Positions 15,622 to 27,954 of a stretch of 64,000 nt of DNA are shown one piece after another. The position numbers and the translations under genes are program-made. The notes beneath the pieces are model-generated. The model was not told where the DNA came from. It did no database searches and saw only the letters and a list, made by a program, of their open reading frames with translations. Positions within the stretch are counted from its first letter, which is position 1. Every line of letters begins with the position of its first letter. Origin of the DNA: Fragilariopsis cylindrus CCMP1102 (taxonomy: Eukaryota; Bacillariophyta; Bacillariophyceae; Bacillariales; Bacillariaceae); assembly GCA_900095095.1 (NCBI GenBank), contig FMBT01000361.1:62001-126000 (forward strand), written 5' to 3'.

Positions 15622-16811
15622 AAATATGATTATTTATTTTGTCATTATGATGCAGATATGTCTCTCTAATTATATTTGTTTTTTACATTCTATTATTTTG
15701 GACGTGCATTCTCTCCTTCTCAGACTTCAGGAATTATAGTATGCTCATGTTAGGGCGTCTACTGGGTGGTGTATCGACCTCTCTCCTTTTTAGCGTCTTC
15801 GAAGCGTGGTTGATCAAAGCCCACGCCGATGCGGAATTACCTAAACAATGTTTACCGAAATCATTTTCATGGGCCGCCTTCGGTAATTCCGCCGTAGCTA
15901 TCCTGGCCGGTCTTGTCGCAAACAAAATCGCTCATGCTGGCCCGATGGAACCGGTAACGGATGTAATTTACAAGGGAGGGTTTTTGAATCCGTTCGACTT
16001 GGCGATAGTCTCATTGATCTTTTGTGCCGGTGGGGCCTTCTTTCTATGGGATGAAAATTACGGAGACACCGGTGAAACAATTAGTGGGGAAAGAGAAACC
16101 AACGCGAAGGGGAAAGGAAAATGGCATTCGGCACTAAAGAATGCGTTGACTACCACTCTACGCAATCGAGACATCGTTCTTTGTGGAGTGATATCGTCCT
16201 TTTTTGAAGGATCGATGTACATATTTGTATTCATGTGGACTCCCCTGCTAAAAGCATTTCGCAAAGAAGGAGAAGGAGATTTGCCATTTGGTTTGATATT
16301 TGCTACCTTTATGGTCTGCTGTATGACAGGATCTTCTCTATTTAGTATATTAGTCGAGAAATTCCCCGTCGAAAAACTCGGAATTGCTGTTTTTGCGGTC
16401 GCCGCATTTGGCATGTCAATCGTCGCGCTAGAAATTAACGATACTGTGTCCTTCCTCGGAATGAATCTTTTCGAGATTTGCGTTGGAATGTACTTCCCCA
16501 TTATGGGGACCATGAAGGGGGGCATCGTACCAGAGGACAAACGAGCTGCTATTTATAACCTATACCGTATACCACTAAACTTCATTGTCTTATTTTCGCT
16601 TTTGACCGACTTAACACCGAGATTTTCGTTCATGTTGAATGCGACTATGCTAACAATTGCTACCGTGCTCCAAGCGGTGCTTTCCAAGAGAAGACTTGAA
16701 AGTTTAGGAATACAGGAAAACAATTCTCTGTCGACTGAAGATATTACACCCCTCGTTACTAATGGTGAAGTGTCCGATAATTCTTCAACTGATTCATCTT
16801 CCGCCGTTTGA
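15150..16811 (+). CDS. MFSD5/MOT2-type major facilitator transporter (putative molybdate-anion transporter)
   Basis: Exons 15150-15555 and 15724-16811 (intron 168 nt), 497 residues. After splicing the junction reads CITKHFRNYSMLMLGRLLGG, as in MFSD5/MOT2 proteins. Other family marks are LATLSDWLQGPYVYALYSDYGF, GGIADSGGRKK, SFSWAAFGNSAVAILAG and a PEDKRAAIYNLYRIPLN loop. About 12 hydrophobic segments are visible, with a central acidic loop and a Ser/Thr-rich C-tail. Members of this family transport molybdate in green algae; substrate here is by analogy only. The intron carries a (TG)n(AG)n microsatellite at 15590-15620. Confidence 0.88.
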
Positions 16812-17371
16812 GCGAAATGCATGTATGCTGTGTTGTCGCAGTCTATTTTTCGGATGAGCACTTAATTTTAAAAAAAAAGAAACCGTCAACATAGGATCGA
16901 CGTTAGAAGGTATAACTCAAAATGAAATATTGATTACCTGAATTTAATTAGAGATGATATTATCTCACTCCTACTTGTTATTAATGATGTTCGAATACTT
17001 TGATTCCCTTCCTTTTCTTCCCTAGATATGCATGCCGTCAAGCCGCAAGACAAGTTCGTGTTATCGGCAGATTCAGCTCGAGTTTTTAAAAGATAGCATT
17101 GAGAACATAATACTTGTATAGTTCTGATCATTTAAAAAAATGCATATTATACATTAATATATTTTTCTCTCGTGCAAAAAACATTCATTTATAGTAAAAT
17201 GTGCCCAGGCATCGATGAGTTTCGAAATCACTTGTTTCCTTGTTCACACACGAAGATCAAATTGATTGGATTTTTTTCTTACATTCATTTTCGTGTGTTT
17301 AGTAGTCGACCGAACAAACATACATTATGGCGTTGTCCAAATAATAGTGTGCATGGCGCATTCACATCACT
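16812..17371. other. Convergent 3' intergenic region
   Basis: Between the MFS stop (plus) and the RWDD2 stop (minus). AT-rich, no ORF with features. Confidence 0.5.
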
Positions 17372-18523
17372 TCATTTGTGTTGCATTACAAACACTTTGA
17401 ATTCATCTTCTAGTCCCATTTCTTTCCATGCTTTCGCCATAATGGAAAGATCTTCGATTTCCTCAAACAATTTCATCATCGTTGTTGATGATTCTAATTC
17501 TAATTCGAAATTGATTTCTCCCCGTACGTGGTGTCCCCAATTCCGTCCGAATCCACCCTGAATTGACTTATTACCCTTAATCCACGATGTGAATTCGTCA
17601 CATGCAACAATGGTACCTTCAATTAATACAACACCGGGATAACCGTACTTTAATATTCCAGTGAGATTCAATTCACGAGCTTCTCGCACAATACTCTTCT
17701 TTCGATCAGATGACGTAATATGATGAACCCATATCCATCGACGTCCATTGTGTTTTCCAAAATCCACATTGTTCATCGTCGATCTATTGGTATTATCTTG
17801 TAATTGCTTCCTCATCTGCTGTCGTTGCAGCAATGATGATATTTCACGGCGACAATGGTCAGATATCAAATCCTTGGCATCCTCCATTAAATCTAAAATA
17901 GATTCGGTTCCTAGCAATGAGTCAGATTTTTTGTTCAAAATACGCACGATTTCGTCCGTTACAGACCGTGTTAACGAGAATGATGGTATTGATATCGATG
18001 TCATCGTTGTTACGGACTTCATCCGGATCGACGTGACTACAGCAGACGAATATTCTGGATAGCCCAATGATAGCAGGAATTGAACGGTAGATATTCCTCG
18101 AAATACGACAGTATTGTTACTATTATTTTCCTCGTCATCATTATCGTCAACGTCAACGTAGATATCCATGCGGATTTGGATTTCGATTCGTAACTCTGGT
18201 ATCTTTGACTGTTGAACTTCGTTACAGTTACTGTCCAAACAATCCACATCATCATCGTCAAAGAGAAAAAGTCCCAGCTTCTTCCGTATTCGTTTCATTT
18301 CTTCTCGTCCAGGAGACACGATGCCGAATTTCGACGATTCGGCATTATGCGCTCCAGCGGAACCACCGTCAGCATCAGCATCAGCATCATTGCTGTTGCT
18401 GTTGCTGTTGTCATCATGTTCTACACCGTAGATAGCTCGAAGGACGTCCGTTTCATTCACGGCACGTTCCATTGCTCCCCAGTAATCGTAGTCTTCGCTT
18501 GCTATTTCATTTGCTTCATCCAT
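17372..18523 (-). CDS. RWD domain-containing protein 2-like (RWD + DUF1115)
   Basis: Single exon, 383 residues, ATG at 18523. The N-terminal half is an RWD-type domain (ETDVLRAIYG, a long Asp/Asn/Ala low-complexity insertion, then ELRIEIQIRMDIYVDVDD, VQFLLSLGYPEYSS and a C-terminal helix). The second half matches DUF1115: RRWIWVHHITSSDRKKSIVREA, ELNLTGILKYGYPGVVLIEG and CDEFTSWI. RWDD2 function is not established; RWD domains bind proteins, often in ubiquitin-related or translation-control complexes. Several acidic repeats (DADADAD, DDDD) come from triplet repeats. It is divergent from LSM1. Confidence 0.85.
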   Translation of the reverse strand: MDEANEIASEDYDYWGAMERAVNETDVLRAIYGVEHDDNSNSNSNDADADADGGSAGAHNAESSKFGIVSPGREEMKRIRKKLGLFLFDDDDVDCLDSNCNEVQQSKIPELRIEIQIRMDIYVDVDDNDDEENNSNNTVVFRGISTVQFLLSLGYPEYSSAVVTSIRMKSVTTMTSISIPSFSLTRSVTDEIVRILNKKSDSLLGTESILDLMEDAKDLISDHCRREISSLLQRQQMRKQLQDNTNRSTMNNVDFGKHNGRRWIWVHHITSSDRKKSIVREARELNLTGILKYGYPGVVLIEGTIVACDEFTSWIKGNKSIQGGFGRNWGHHVRGEINFELELESSTTMMKLFEEIEDLSIMAKAWKEMGLEDEFKVFVMQHK

Positions 18524-18867
18524 TTCTATTGTTTGCTACTGTCTGCCACATGATGAGTGTTCAAATTACTTGTACTGAATGTGTGTGTGTGTGTGTGTGT
18601 GTTCGTCTCGATCCTCTAGTGTATCAATTGAAAATGAAAACTAATCGGCACGAGTTTTTGCCGATACTTTAAATATTATTATTACGTGTATTTAACGCGC
18701 AACTACTTTCGAAACTTGGGCGTCTGTCGTCTGTTGGTGCTGAGTGTACCTTTACTCTGAAAGACTGTCCGATTTTATAGCTTGTGATCATAAATACGTT
18801 AGACCATCTCATTCAGAATAAGTCTGTTTCCACAATCAGAATAAGATAATAACAGAAGCCTTTCATC
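18524..18867. promoter_or_regulatory. Divergent promoter region, RWDD2 / LSM1
   Basis: 344 bp between divergent start codons. A (TG)n microsatellite is at 18581-18602. Position suggests a shared bidirectional promoter; no specific site can be named. Confidence 0.4.
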
Positions 18868-19920
18868 ATGGACGCGAGTTCCGAACAACAACCCCAGCAG
18901 CAGCAGCAGCAGTCTCAACAACAAATGCCGATGCCGCCGACAAACCCACAGGTGGCAGGACGTCGTCCTAACAACAACAACTACTACAACAACAACAACA
19001 ATAATATTAATAATAATAACAATACCCAGTCAAAAGGAAGAGGAGGTCGAGGTGATGGTGGAAGACGCGCAGGTGGTAATGGTGGGAGAGGAGGCCGAGG
19101 AGGAGGAGGTCGTGGAGGAAGAAGTCCACCACCACCTCCCGGTAGAGGCAACAATAACAACTTCGTTGCGAATAAAATCGCACCGAGCACGGGGGTCCCA
19201 TTCGGACACGTTCCAGCTTATTTACCCGGATCATCTAGTTTGGTAGAAGAATTAGATCAAAGAATTATGATTGTTTTAAGAGACGGTCGCCATTTGGTTG
19301 GGGTAAGTCGATGTCTCTGTTAATTTATTATAATATGTATGATAATTTGTTACGGGTATGCATGCATGCATGCATGTCATTTGTTTTGTCGTCTTTTTTT
19401 CTTTGAATTGTGTCTCATATTATTCATTATTTTATTGCATAATATTACTATCATCAACTTCGGTTTAAAAAATTAAATTGAAATTGAATCCTACTATTAA
19501 TAATAGACTCTCCGATCTTTCGATCAATTCAGTAACATGGTATTGGACAATGCGTCCGAACGAAGGTTCCATAATCAAAGTAACAGCAAGATTATCGACG
19601 AAGACGGCAACACCAATAACAGTACTAACAAAAAGATTACATACTTCACGGATGTACCATTGGGGATGTATATTGTTCGTGGTGATTCGGTCGTATTACT
19701 CGGTCAGGTGGGGTCTGAAGAAGAAGAGGAAAATAACAACGCAGTTTCACAACAACATACGGCGATGATAGTTTCAATGAAACGATTACAACTTGACGAG
19801 TTTGAAGCGATGGTTGCCGCTAATGAAGACGATGATAAAGCTGTGGCGGAAGTAGAAGTAGCAGGAGAAGATGAATCGAAATCTTTAGAATGGGATTTTG
19901 ATAAAGATTTGTTGGCGTAA
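18868..19920 (+). CDS. LSM1: LSM1, mRNA-decapping Sm-like protein, with long Q/N/RGG N-terminal extension
   Basis: Exons 18868-19302 and 19507-19920 (intron 204 nt, GTAAGT...AATAG), 282 residues; typical LSM1 is about half this length. The Sm1 motif is split by the intron (RIMIVLRDGRHLVG then TLRSFDQFSNMVLDNASERR) and Sm2 is IVRGDSVVLLGQV. This combination and the LPGSSSLVEELDQ lead-in are specific to LSM1, the subunit that defines the cytoplasmic LSM1-7 ring bound to oligoadenylated mRNA tails in P-bodies. The first 117 residues are Gln-rich, then Asn-rich, then RGG-type (GGRGGRGG) and Pro-rich. A second Asn/Ser insertion lies between Sm1 and Sm2. The intron has a short (TGCA)n run. Confidence 0.93.
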
Positions 19921-20589
19921 AATAAAATAATAATAAAATAATAATAATAATAGTAACAATTATAAATTGGAAAAAGAAAATCTCCATGGATATATGATAT
20001 TATGATGGCAGTATAAAACATATATAATGGCAAAGATAATAAATTGGTTTGTGCTCCGGTCGATAGACTTCATACAGTTTTGGATAGGACACTTTATTAT
20101 TCTTGCCATGACTTAAATGTCAGTAGCTAATAAGCAGCGTTGGTACGAGTCGAATTTTCGGGTCTCAACAAAGATTATATCCGCATCGACCAGCAATGAA
20201 TTAATTGATTGAATCCTATAATCCATGTTTGATTTATGTAAAGGAAAAGCTGTTGTGCGGGGCGTTATCTTATTTTTAGGTTGTCGAAGAAGACATAAAA
20301 TTGCCTTCTTTAACTCTTTAGTACAGTTGTAGGTGTATTCATATCGCAACCAATACATCTTACTTCTACCAGTAATTAGATGGTGATGAGGAAGATGGTC
20401 GTATACTAACCTTTAATATAATAAAATCTATTGACTTGAAGCAATACATGCCACGAAGTATTTTTCTTCTTCTATAGGTTTCATAAAAGAGATATAAATA
20501 AGTATGATTTATATTCATATATATATATTTCTATCAATAAGTGGAGAGAGGAGTTGTTTCTTGTATTTAATTACATTAATTAGAATACG
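19921..20589. other. Convergent 3' intergenic region
   Basis: Between LSM1 and the small minus-strand gene. Starts with an AATAATAAT-rich 3'UTR stretch; nothing else seen. Confidence 0.5.
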
Positions 20590-21421
20590 TTACATGTTCT
20601 CAATTTCAGAATCTTGTGGATGGGAATTGGTTAATACGGCCCCACTAGATGGTGGGATCGAACTCGATGCTGGTAATTCACCCATACCTGCAGTTGTAAC
20701 TAAAACGGCCATTTCTTCTCGTTTACATTCCTTTTTCGCTTGGACGACGGCAATATCTTTTCGTGCATTATCAAATGATGCACGGATTTTAGCCTCCTTA
20801 TCTTGATCACTCATTCCTTCTGCGGCTTCCAATTCTGCCATTAAATCATAAATTTCAATACCGAATGATTGTTTACGGGTATTAATTCACGATCCAAAAA
20901 CAGAACATCAGTCTAGAATTTCATGAAATGTTCCATAATAATATGATGATTACATTGTACATTTAAAACATATATAGAAATATGGAATATAAAAAATATG
21001 TTAGACAATAATTCAAATAATATATATATAGTCAATTGCAGTCACGGCGGAGACTCAGTCGTGAAAATGACCGTAACGGTTACAATTTCTCTTAGTCACG
21101 CAGGCTTTCTTATAAATATTTGAAAACGACGATGAGGAAAGAACCGTCCCTATTCTCTCTCTCTCTCTCTCTAACTCTATTTTACGCTAGTTTACTCTAC
21201 TCAACAGGAGAAAGACCACCAATCGATCGATACTGTTGTGTGGCGAGAGAAGAGTAGTTTTCTTCTTTTTTATTTATCTTAGAATCACATGCAACAATAT
21301 CCCGATTGCGATTGCGATTGCTGAACGATGCTTGTTGCACAAAACGTACCTTTAGCATTTGTTTTGCACCAGCATCTACGACAGTTTTGCTAGCCCTTCG
21401 GACTTTTTCCATGAAATTCAT
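20590..21421 (-). CDS. Small coiled-coil protein of unknown function (two exons)
   Basis: Exon 1 is 21421-21350 (24 codons, donor GTACGT) and exon 2 runs 20912-20590 after a CTAG acceptor (intron 437 nt). The joined start is MNFMEKVRRASKTVVDAGAKQ, then LKTDVLFLDRELI, then RKQSFGIEIYDLMAEL. The pattern of a basic amphipathic start, a DRE..xRKxxFG..IYDL core and a charged helix resembles small diatom proteins of unknown role; I recognise no named domain. The frame slips by the equivalent of one missing base near 20884, inside exon 2, just before RKQSFG. The C-terminus is Ser/Pro-rich. Short basic N-terminal helix and size (about 130 residues) would suit a soluble or membrane-peripheral protein. 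Confidence 0.6.
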
Positions 21422-21773
21422 TGTTGCTGTTGTTGTATTTTTTTAAATTGATAAATTTAATGCTTTCCGTTAAACGATATAATTTTTGCTATGGGGTTGG
21501 CAAAAGGAAATTGTGAGAGAGCTCGAGAGTGTTTGTGCATTTTTTTATTAACACGACACAAGGTTCGATAAGGTGCGCGATGGCGCGCCGGAGAACAATT
21601 CGTGAATCAAATCAATGAGAAATTTAAAAAAAGCTACAGGATCTCGAACATAAATCATTTATAAAGATACGCCATACGCCGTAGTATTATCAATTATTAC
21701 AGTAGTTCAAACAAGAAGTATGGACAGTACATCATAGCCTATATAATCCCATTGTCATCATCCTATCGCAACG
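21422..21773. promoter_or_regulatory. Divergent promoter region
   Basis: About 350 bp between the small coiled-coil gene (minus) and the sulfotransferase gene (plus). Contains a GC-rich palindrome-like GGTGCGCGATGGCGCGCC near 21570-21590. Function inferred from position only. Confidence 0.35.
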
Positions 21774-24700
21774 ATGACAGTCCGGTTCGCAATATGTTAT
21801 GTCGTCGTTATTGTGCCGATGATGATAATAATGTTTCGGATGATAACAACGACCAACAACAATGACAATGACAACAACAACAACAATCAAAACGAAAGGA
21901 CCAATGAGATTGTTAACTATAATAATAGTGTCCGTCGACGACGGCATCGACATCGACACTCGCACGGATACTAGGATGTCGTTTCCGACAGCACATCAAC
22001 GAAAATCGAACATTCGGAAATAGTGCTACTATAACGAACGAGGGAAGACTTCGTCGTGATCGAGATACACCTATTTGGTCGATGTTTTCAGATGCATTCG
22101 GGGTAAGTTATAATAAGTAATTCAAATCCACGCACACACGATAAGGAAGTTATTTTACTATAATTGAACGTTCTCTCATTATTTAGCGCGTGTGTTTGTA
22201 CCGACCGGTAATTCGCAAAATATCTTGTTTTTTCAAAACAAAAAAACTTGGGCCGGGGCACAATTTTTTAATAATCTACAATTTACACAACAAATAATAA
22301 TGACGACGTTATCACCACATTATACTTGGAAACAGGCAAATCCCAACACACCGTACCTATATGCGACACTTCCAATGATCTCGTTCGATGATTATCCCTC
22401 TTCTTGGTTGCGGTTGTGGTCGTGGTTTGAAGAACGATTTTTAACATTACCGGATCGTCATCAACATCCGACATCATCGTCGTCCTCGACGTCGTCACCA
22501 TTGATTTCATTATTTCCATCACCTATGTGGAGATTACGAAATACCAATGATGTTGTTGTATTGATTGGTCAATCCCACCAACTGCAGAATATTATTCGTT
22601 CACAACATTCGCATTGTGGAGACCATATTCATTCATATTTGCTAGTCTTGGTGATTCTGCAAACACATTCAATTTAAAGTATGATCATGATACCGGCCTT
22701 TTTGCGTACATAGTGTGTTTTGCGGAGATGAAGAAAAAACATGACGTCGATATGCATCTGATTGTAGAGATGGAGTTAATGGCAGCAGCAGCAGCAGAAG
22801 ACGAAGAAGAAGAAATGATGATAAGAAATCTGCCTACGAGATTGTGATGCGATCACTGGTAGCTAGCGGGTTGAGTAAGGATGCAATCAATGTTTTAGTA
22901 TTGCCATCACAGCCTACGATAGACAACAATAATAACAACAACACGACGACGGTTTCATCTTGTTCGCCATGGACATACTATGAACTAGTACTGAGAATTT
23001 TTAGATTTCGGAATCAAACCGAGGGAGAGATTTACCTTCAATGTCATGATCAACCATTTTATTACGTATCGGCTAATAATTCTGACCTTCTGTTGACGAC
23101 GACAACGTCAACGACGACCAACACAAAATCATATGATACTGCTACTTGTAGTAGTGATGACGTCATTACCACTAGTACTTGTAAAAGAACTGACGACACC
23201 AACAATGCGACGACAATAACAATAACAATAACAGTAAATAACGATAACGTTGATGTTAATAAAAATACACAAACAATACCCACGAATCCTCATCAGTGGT
23301 GGTTACCACCATCGAATCCAACGGGTTTTAAAAGTCGATCTCATCCGAAAAATATTTGGGAGAAAGAAGAAAATTTGACTTCATCCTTTATTCAATATGG
23401 GTATGATGTAATAACTGATCTACATCGAATTTTCCAAAAATAACAAAAATTGATGACGAGGAAACAAACAACGAGGTGAAGAGAAATGATATGGATATGA
23501 ATCTGTTCAACTACACAAATCATTCGTTTGGGCCACTATTCATCGCTGCGGGCACGGAGTGTTTAAGAGACAATATAGAATGTCTTGGAGGCTGCCCTGA
23601 CGCCGCTTATTTTGGTCTTAATGTTGCGGCGAAACAGCAAGAAGATGATGGTGACGGTAATCATTCGTCTGCTTCTTCCCATAACTTCGAGACTCTTGCT
23701 GCTTGGCTGACACTCAACGAACTCCACGTTGTCACGATGGTCAACCATCGTGTCCTGAACGCTTCCATTTATGGCAGTGTCGCATTATTAACGAGTCGTT
23801 CACGCCACGTTGATCCTAAACATATGACCCGCAACATTCGAGCGACGAGCGTCGGTGTTACGAGCTATGATTTTTTGGATGACAGTGAACACGACGACGA
23901 CGATGGCCTGTCGTCGTCGTTATTTGTTACGTGGGTATTCACACGAAATCCGAATCATTGCCGAGTCATCAAACAACAGCAGCAACAACAACAACAGCAA
24001 CACCCACAACAATTACCATCACGAAGACGGCTATTCGGTTGTACTGTGATCAACAAACGACATATTTCTTCTAGTCGTTATGTTACTTATTGCGAACGAA
24101 TTTATTTGAACCCATTGACTGGGACTGGACCTGATTATGATTCTATTTTACCCGCAAGATTGTTTCGTTTGTTCTTAAAAGATGGAGACAAACACAACAG
24201 ATTGGAAAAACGAAGAGACGAACTACATAAAGAAGAAAAAATATCACTGCTTGATGATATTCCAGGAAATAATTTGGACATACCGTTCTCAAATATTCGA
24301 CTACCACCGTCGCGAGATGTTATCACGCTTGATGGAAAAGCACCGTTACGATTCTTACATATTATTAAGGTACGTCATGTCTATTCGTACCAATTTCCTA
24401 TATCGTTTCTGTGCAATGAAAAAATCTTTGCCTTGATCAATTTATGTTTAGAAGGGAAAAAAGGAAGAAAAAAAAGTTGTGACCAGCAAGACAAGCAAAT
24501 GTTATAGACAGATACCAGAACTTTTACCGTTAGAGCTGGACTACGGTGGAATATGTCATCATGTTTGTATCTACAATTACGAAAGCAAATAATATGACGC
24601 CAGGTATTATATTGCAATTCAATTTTGTACTTATATTTCTGTCGCAAAACTATTTACTTGTTTACATCTTTTGCCTAGACTGGAGGGGAATCACTTGAGA

Positions 24701-25785
24701 ATTATTTATGGCAAGAACAATCTCCTCGAATCGACTACAGTGCTTGTCGGGCTGCGGCTTTGAAAGGGACGAATTCTTCGTCGAAGAACACGATGATGAC
24801 AGCCGCAAATACACTATCAAGAACTCGGGGGAGCGTCTGCGATAAGCTGGCCATATTCACCTCATCGGCTCTCTGTGGATTAAATTGCGAATGTTGCGCC
24901 TTGGATATGCTAGAGAGTACGTCAAGTAGAGGCGATGGCAGTGGTGGTGATCGTCGTCCCTATTTTCACGGAACTCTTTTGAGATCGCCACGTGCTCACG
25001 TCCTTTCACAGTTTTCACATTGTCACGCGGCCCACCATAGCGACTGGCTACGGATTTTCGGAGATGTACCACTGTACGCGGCGGAGCTATTGTTGCGCCT
25101 TACTGAACAGGCCTGCCAATCCAGTTGCGATGTAGACAGCGATGCAAATTGGTACCAAGCACTGGAAAAGAGATTAGTTACCGACGAAAATATTGCAATT
25201 CCTTCCCACAGCCTCAACGGTGATCATACCGACGACCGGGTCCTTGTAATTTCCATTCACAATACTCAATCACATGCCCTGATCTGTAGAAAATCCAAAG
25301 GTAGTTTCGGTCATCACTTTCGACGGATCAATGCGGAGAACATCGATACGTACACACCTTCTCTGCGGGAAGCCCTTGAAACTCTCGATCGTTTTGAATG
25401 GTTTGGAATTACTGAATTGTTCATGCCAAGTTTGTGCCTTTTACATTATCAATGGAACAAGACTCTTCCTTCAAAGTGTGACTGCGATTCCCCAAATTTT
25501 GTTGAGCACGACAAACCTGGTGCTCTTGGGTATTGGAAAGAGACTAGATCGAAGAAACGAATTGCGTCTCAACTGAGTCCCAAAATGTTAGAACAGATCG
25601 ATTATCATACTACGGTAGATTCCATGCTGTATGCTACTGCGATACGAATCTTCCTCGGAAGATTACGTCGTGTCGAGGAGTTGACGGGAACCTCAATCCT
25701 AAAATGTATCCAATGGGGGAAATTTTACACAGCGACGGATTACATGTCTAATTTATGGACGGGACCGAACGGTCTCCTTATTTGA
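21774..25785 (+). CDS. Type II membrane sulfotransferase (heparan-sulfate 6-O-like), frame broken several times
   Basis: ATG at 21774 opens a short cytosolic tail and one membrane span (AICYVVVIVPMMIIMF), as in Golgi enzymes, followed by an Asn-rich stem. Introns: 22103-22186 (acceptor frame unresolved) and 24370-24678 (309 nt, GTACGT). Splicing the latter rebuilds the 5'-phosphosulfate-binding motif LHIIKTGGESLENYL. Downstream are AIFTSSALCGLNCECC, compared with the FSTGWSCGLHADW region of HS6ST, and the 3'-phosphate motif LLRSPRAHVLSQFSHC. The enzyme probably transfers sulfate from PAPS to a glycan or secreted glycoprotein. A large Asn/Thr-rich luminal region (22900-24300) precedes the catalytic domain. 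The frame changes near 21972, 22188, 22615, 22840 and 23445, each equal to one missing base. The upstream half could be a separate gene, but similar style and continuous frames argue for one. Confidence 0.68.
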
Positions 25786-26529
25786 CCTTCCGCCCCGTCT
25801 GTATATAGGATTTGAAAATTATAACCATCCACCAATTAGTCGCCTATCATTTATATTATTTGAGTATCAAGTCTATATTATTATAATGGATACAATAGTG
25901 TCCACTGGCTATCACCACTAGGGATATAATAAATAAATAAATGAAAGCCTAAAGGTTGGGATTTAGTAATTCTTTGGACCTTCACAGCATGTGCTGTCAT
26001 TCTAAACAAAAAAGATTTTCTGAAATTTGATTTCTCATTATATTATATTGCTGGTAGATAACTTCCCAGATAATTTATGCTTCTTTCAAAGCCCCGAATA
26101 CATGTATGATGACAAATCATTTCACAAGCACATCATAACTTATCAACTTTATAAGGCTTTTGGGTGAGAGAAATAGTGAAATAGATACTACTGAAGTAGC
26201 ACTGTACAATTAGTACACCATTTGCATGATAGTACTAAGTAGTATTCAATCTGTGACTCAAGATTGATTCATTCATTCATGAACAAAAAAAATAGCGTCG
26301 ATGCTATGACGTGTACTGTTTCTCGTCGTAATTGAGATTATCGTGTCAGTCAGAACATCGCAGACAACATGCACACACATAGCGCCAACATATTGTTCAT
26401 TAGTCAGTCAAAGTAACTTGGATACCACAATAGATTTTTTTCTGTCGCAGTTATCATCTCCGTCTTCATAAGCATAAAACATTGACGACAAATCACAGAA
26501 AGAAAAAAGAAAAAGAAGAAGAAAAAAAT
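25786..26529. other. Intergenic, no gene recognised
   Basis: AT-rich spacer of about 0.75 kb holding the 3'UTR of the sulfotransferase and the promoter of the next gene. Nothing further seen. Confidence 0.5.
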
Positions 26530-27954
26530 ATGGTATCATCACGATCGAATTTCGCTGCCAAACTATGCATGGCTTCTGTCGCTACAATGGCTATCGCTAA
26601 TAATATGGAATTGGCAAAAGGATTCGCTCCTATTTCAATAACGACGATCGCTCCTAATAATGCCATCAGTGCCGAATCTATCATTCTCCGTAACAGTCGT
26701 ACTATTTCTTCGTCTTCGTCGCTCGGTATGTCTTCCTCGTCTGCACAAGACGAGATTACCAGACTCCGTGCGGCTGCGGCCAAAGCTCGTGAAGAAGCAG
26801 CAGTACTTTCTAAGGTACGCATTGTTTGAATCTTTTTTTTTAACCACATAAGCTAAACTAGATACGGCACTGTTTTCTTTAAAACGACTATTCGCACATC
26901 TCGACTTCCTATATACTCACTTGATCTATTTATTTGTTGGTATATTTATCTATATGTACTTTAGGAACTTGGCAAAGATGATACTGATTCGTCAAATGGA
27001 ACAACAGCCACGACAGCAAAACCCGCGACACCATCGAAATCACCAGAAGAAATTCAATCGGCGATCCGTTCGATTGATTTCAATTCAGGATTGGCAGGAA
27101 AGCAGGTATCGGCACTTGGTGAACTACGGAACGAGGGTTCTATTTCGATATACAAATCTGCTACGGAAGAAAATGGATCAGGTGATTTACGATCATTTCC
27201 TGTATCGTTATCAATGCTAGAAAATAGATGTGGGCTAACATCTGAAAAGTTAGGTATCGGTGAGGAGATAGTGAGCTTGGATGATTTCAAATATGGTACA
27301 TTATGGGTCACCGGTGGTGCTTCGGTAGCAGGTATTGCATCGTTGGCACTTTTACCTGAAAATGTCGGTGCAACGTTCTGTTACTTCTTTGCATTACTGC
27401 CGATTTTGTGGTTAGGTGTTGGTTCGACTGTACCAGCTGCTATTGCAGGTGCAATTGTATTAATTAGAGGTGACGATGATGACGGGTCTGTTTCTAAAAC
27501 GGAACGTGTTTGCCGACATGAGGCTGCTCATTTTTTATGTGGTTACTTGTGTGGCTTACCGGTAGCGAATTACGAAACGTCTGAAGATATTCCCCGTGTT
27601 GAATTCCATTATTCTCAAGATGGTAATGAGAATATAGCAACAGCTAATCGTGAACTAAAATCGGATGAAATTAATGCATTAACAGTTGTTGCTTTGTCCG
27701 GTGCTGTTGCCGAGGCCATGTCATTCGGGAAAGCAAAAGGGGGTAGTAATGCTGATTTGATGGAATTGCAGAATATTTTTCGTAAATCTGAAATTTTCTT
27801 AGGCGCTGAAAAACAACAAGATCTGACGAGATGGGGTGCTCTTACTGCATACCGTCTATTGAATACAAACAAAACTCAATTGGATGCATTAGTGAAAGCG
27901 TTTTCAGAACAAAAATCGGTCGCTGATTGTGTTGCGATCATAGAACAGCAATAA
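26530..27954 (+). CDS. Plastid-targeted M41 (FtsH)-like membrane metallopeptidase without AAA domain
   Basis: Exons 26530-26814 and 26965-27954 (intron 150 nt, GTACGC...TTTAG), 424 residues. ATG at 26530 is chosen because it begins a basic-then-hydrophobic leader ending AKGFAP, a diatom plastid cleavage motif. A coiled helix DEITRLRAAAAKAREEAA follows. Mid-protein has two hydrophobic segments (VTGGASVAGIASLALL, FCYFFALLPILWLGVG, plus PAAIAGAIVLI). The peptidase motif is CRHEAAHFLCGYLCGLP, a HExxH zinc site, followed by TVVALSGAVAEAMSFGKAKGGSNADL, where the third zinc ligand of M41 would lie. No Walker motifs occur. This resembles stress-regulated, FtsH-related thylakoid proteins of plants. 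Whether it is proteolytic cannot be told. Confidence 0.8.
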
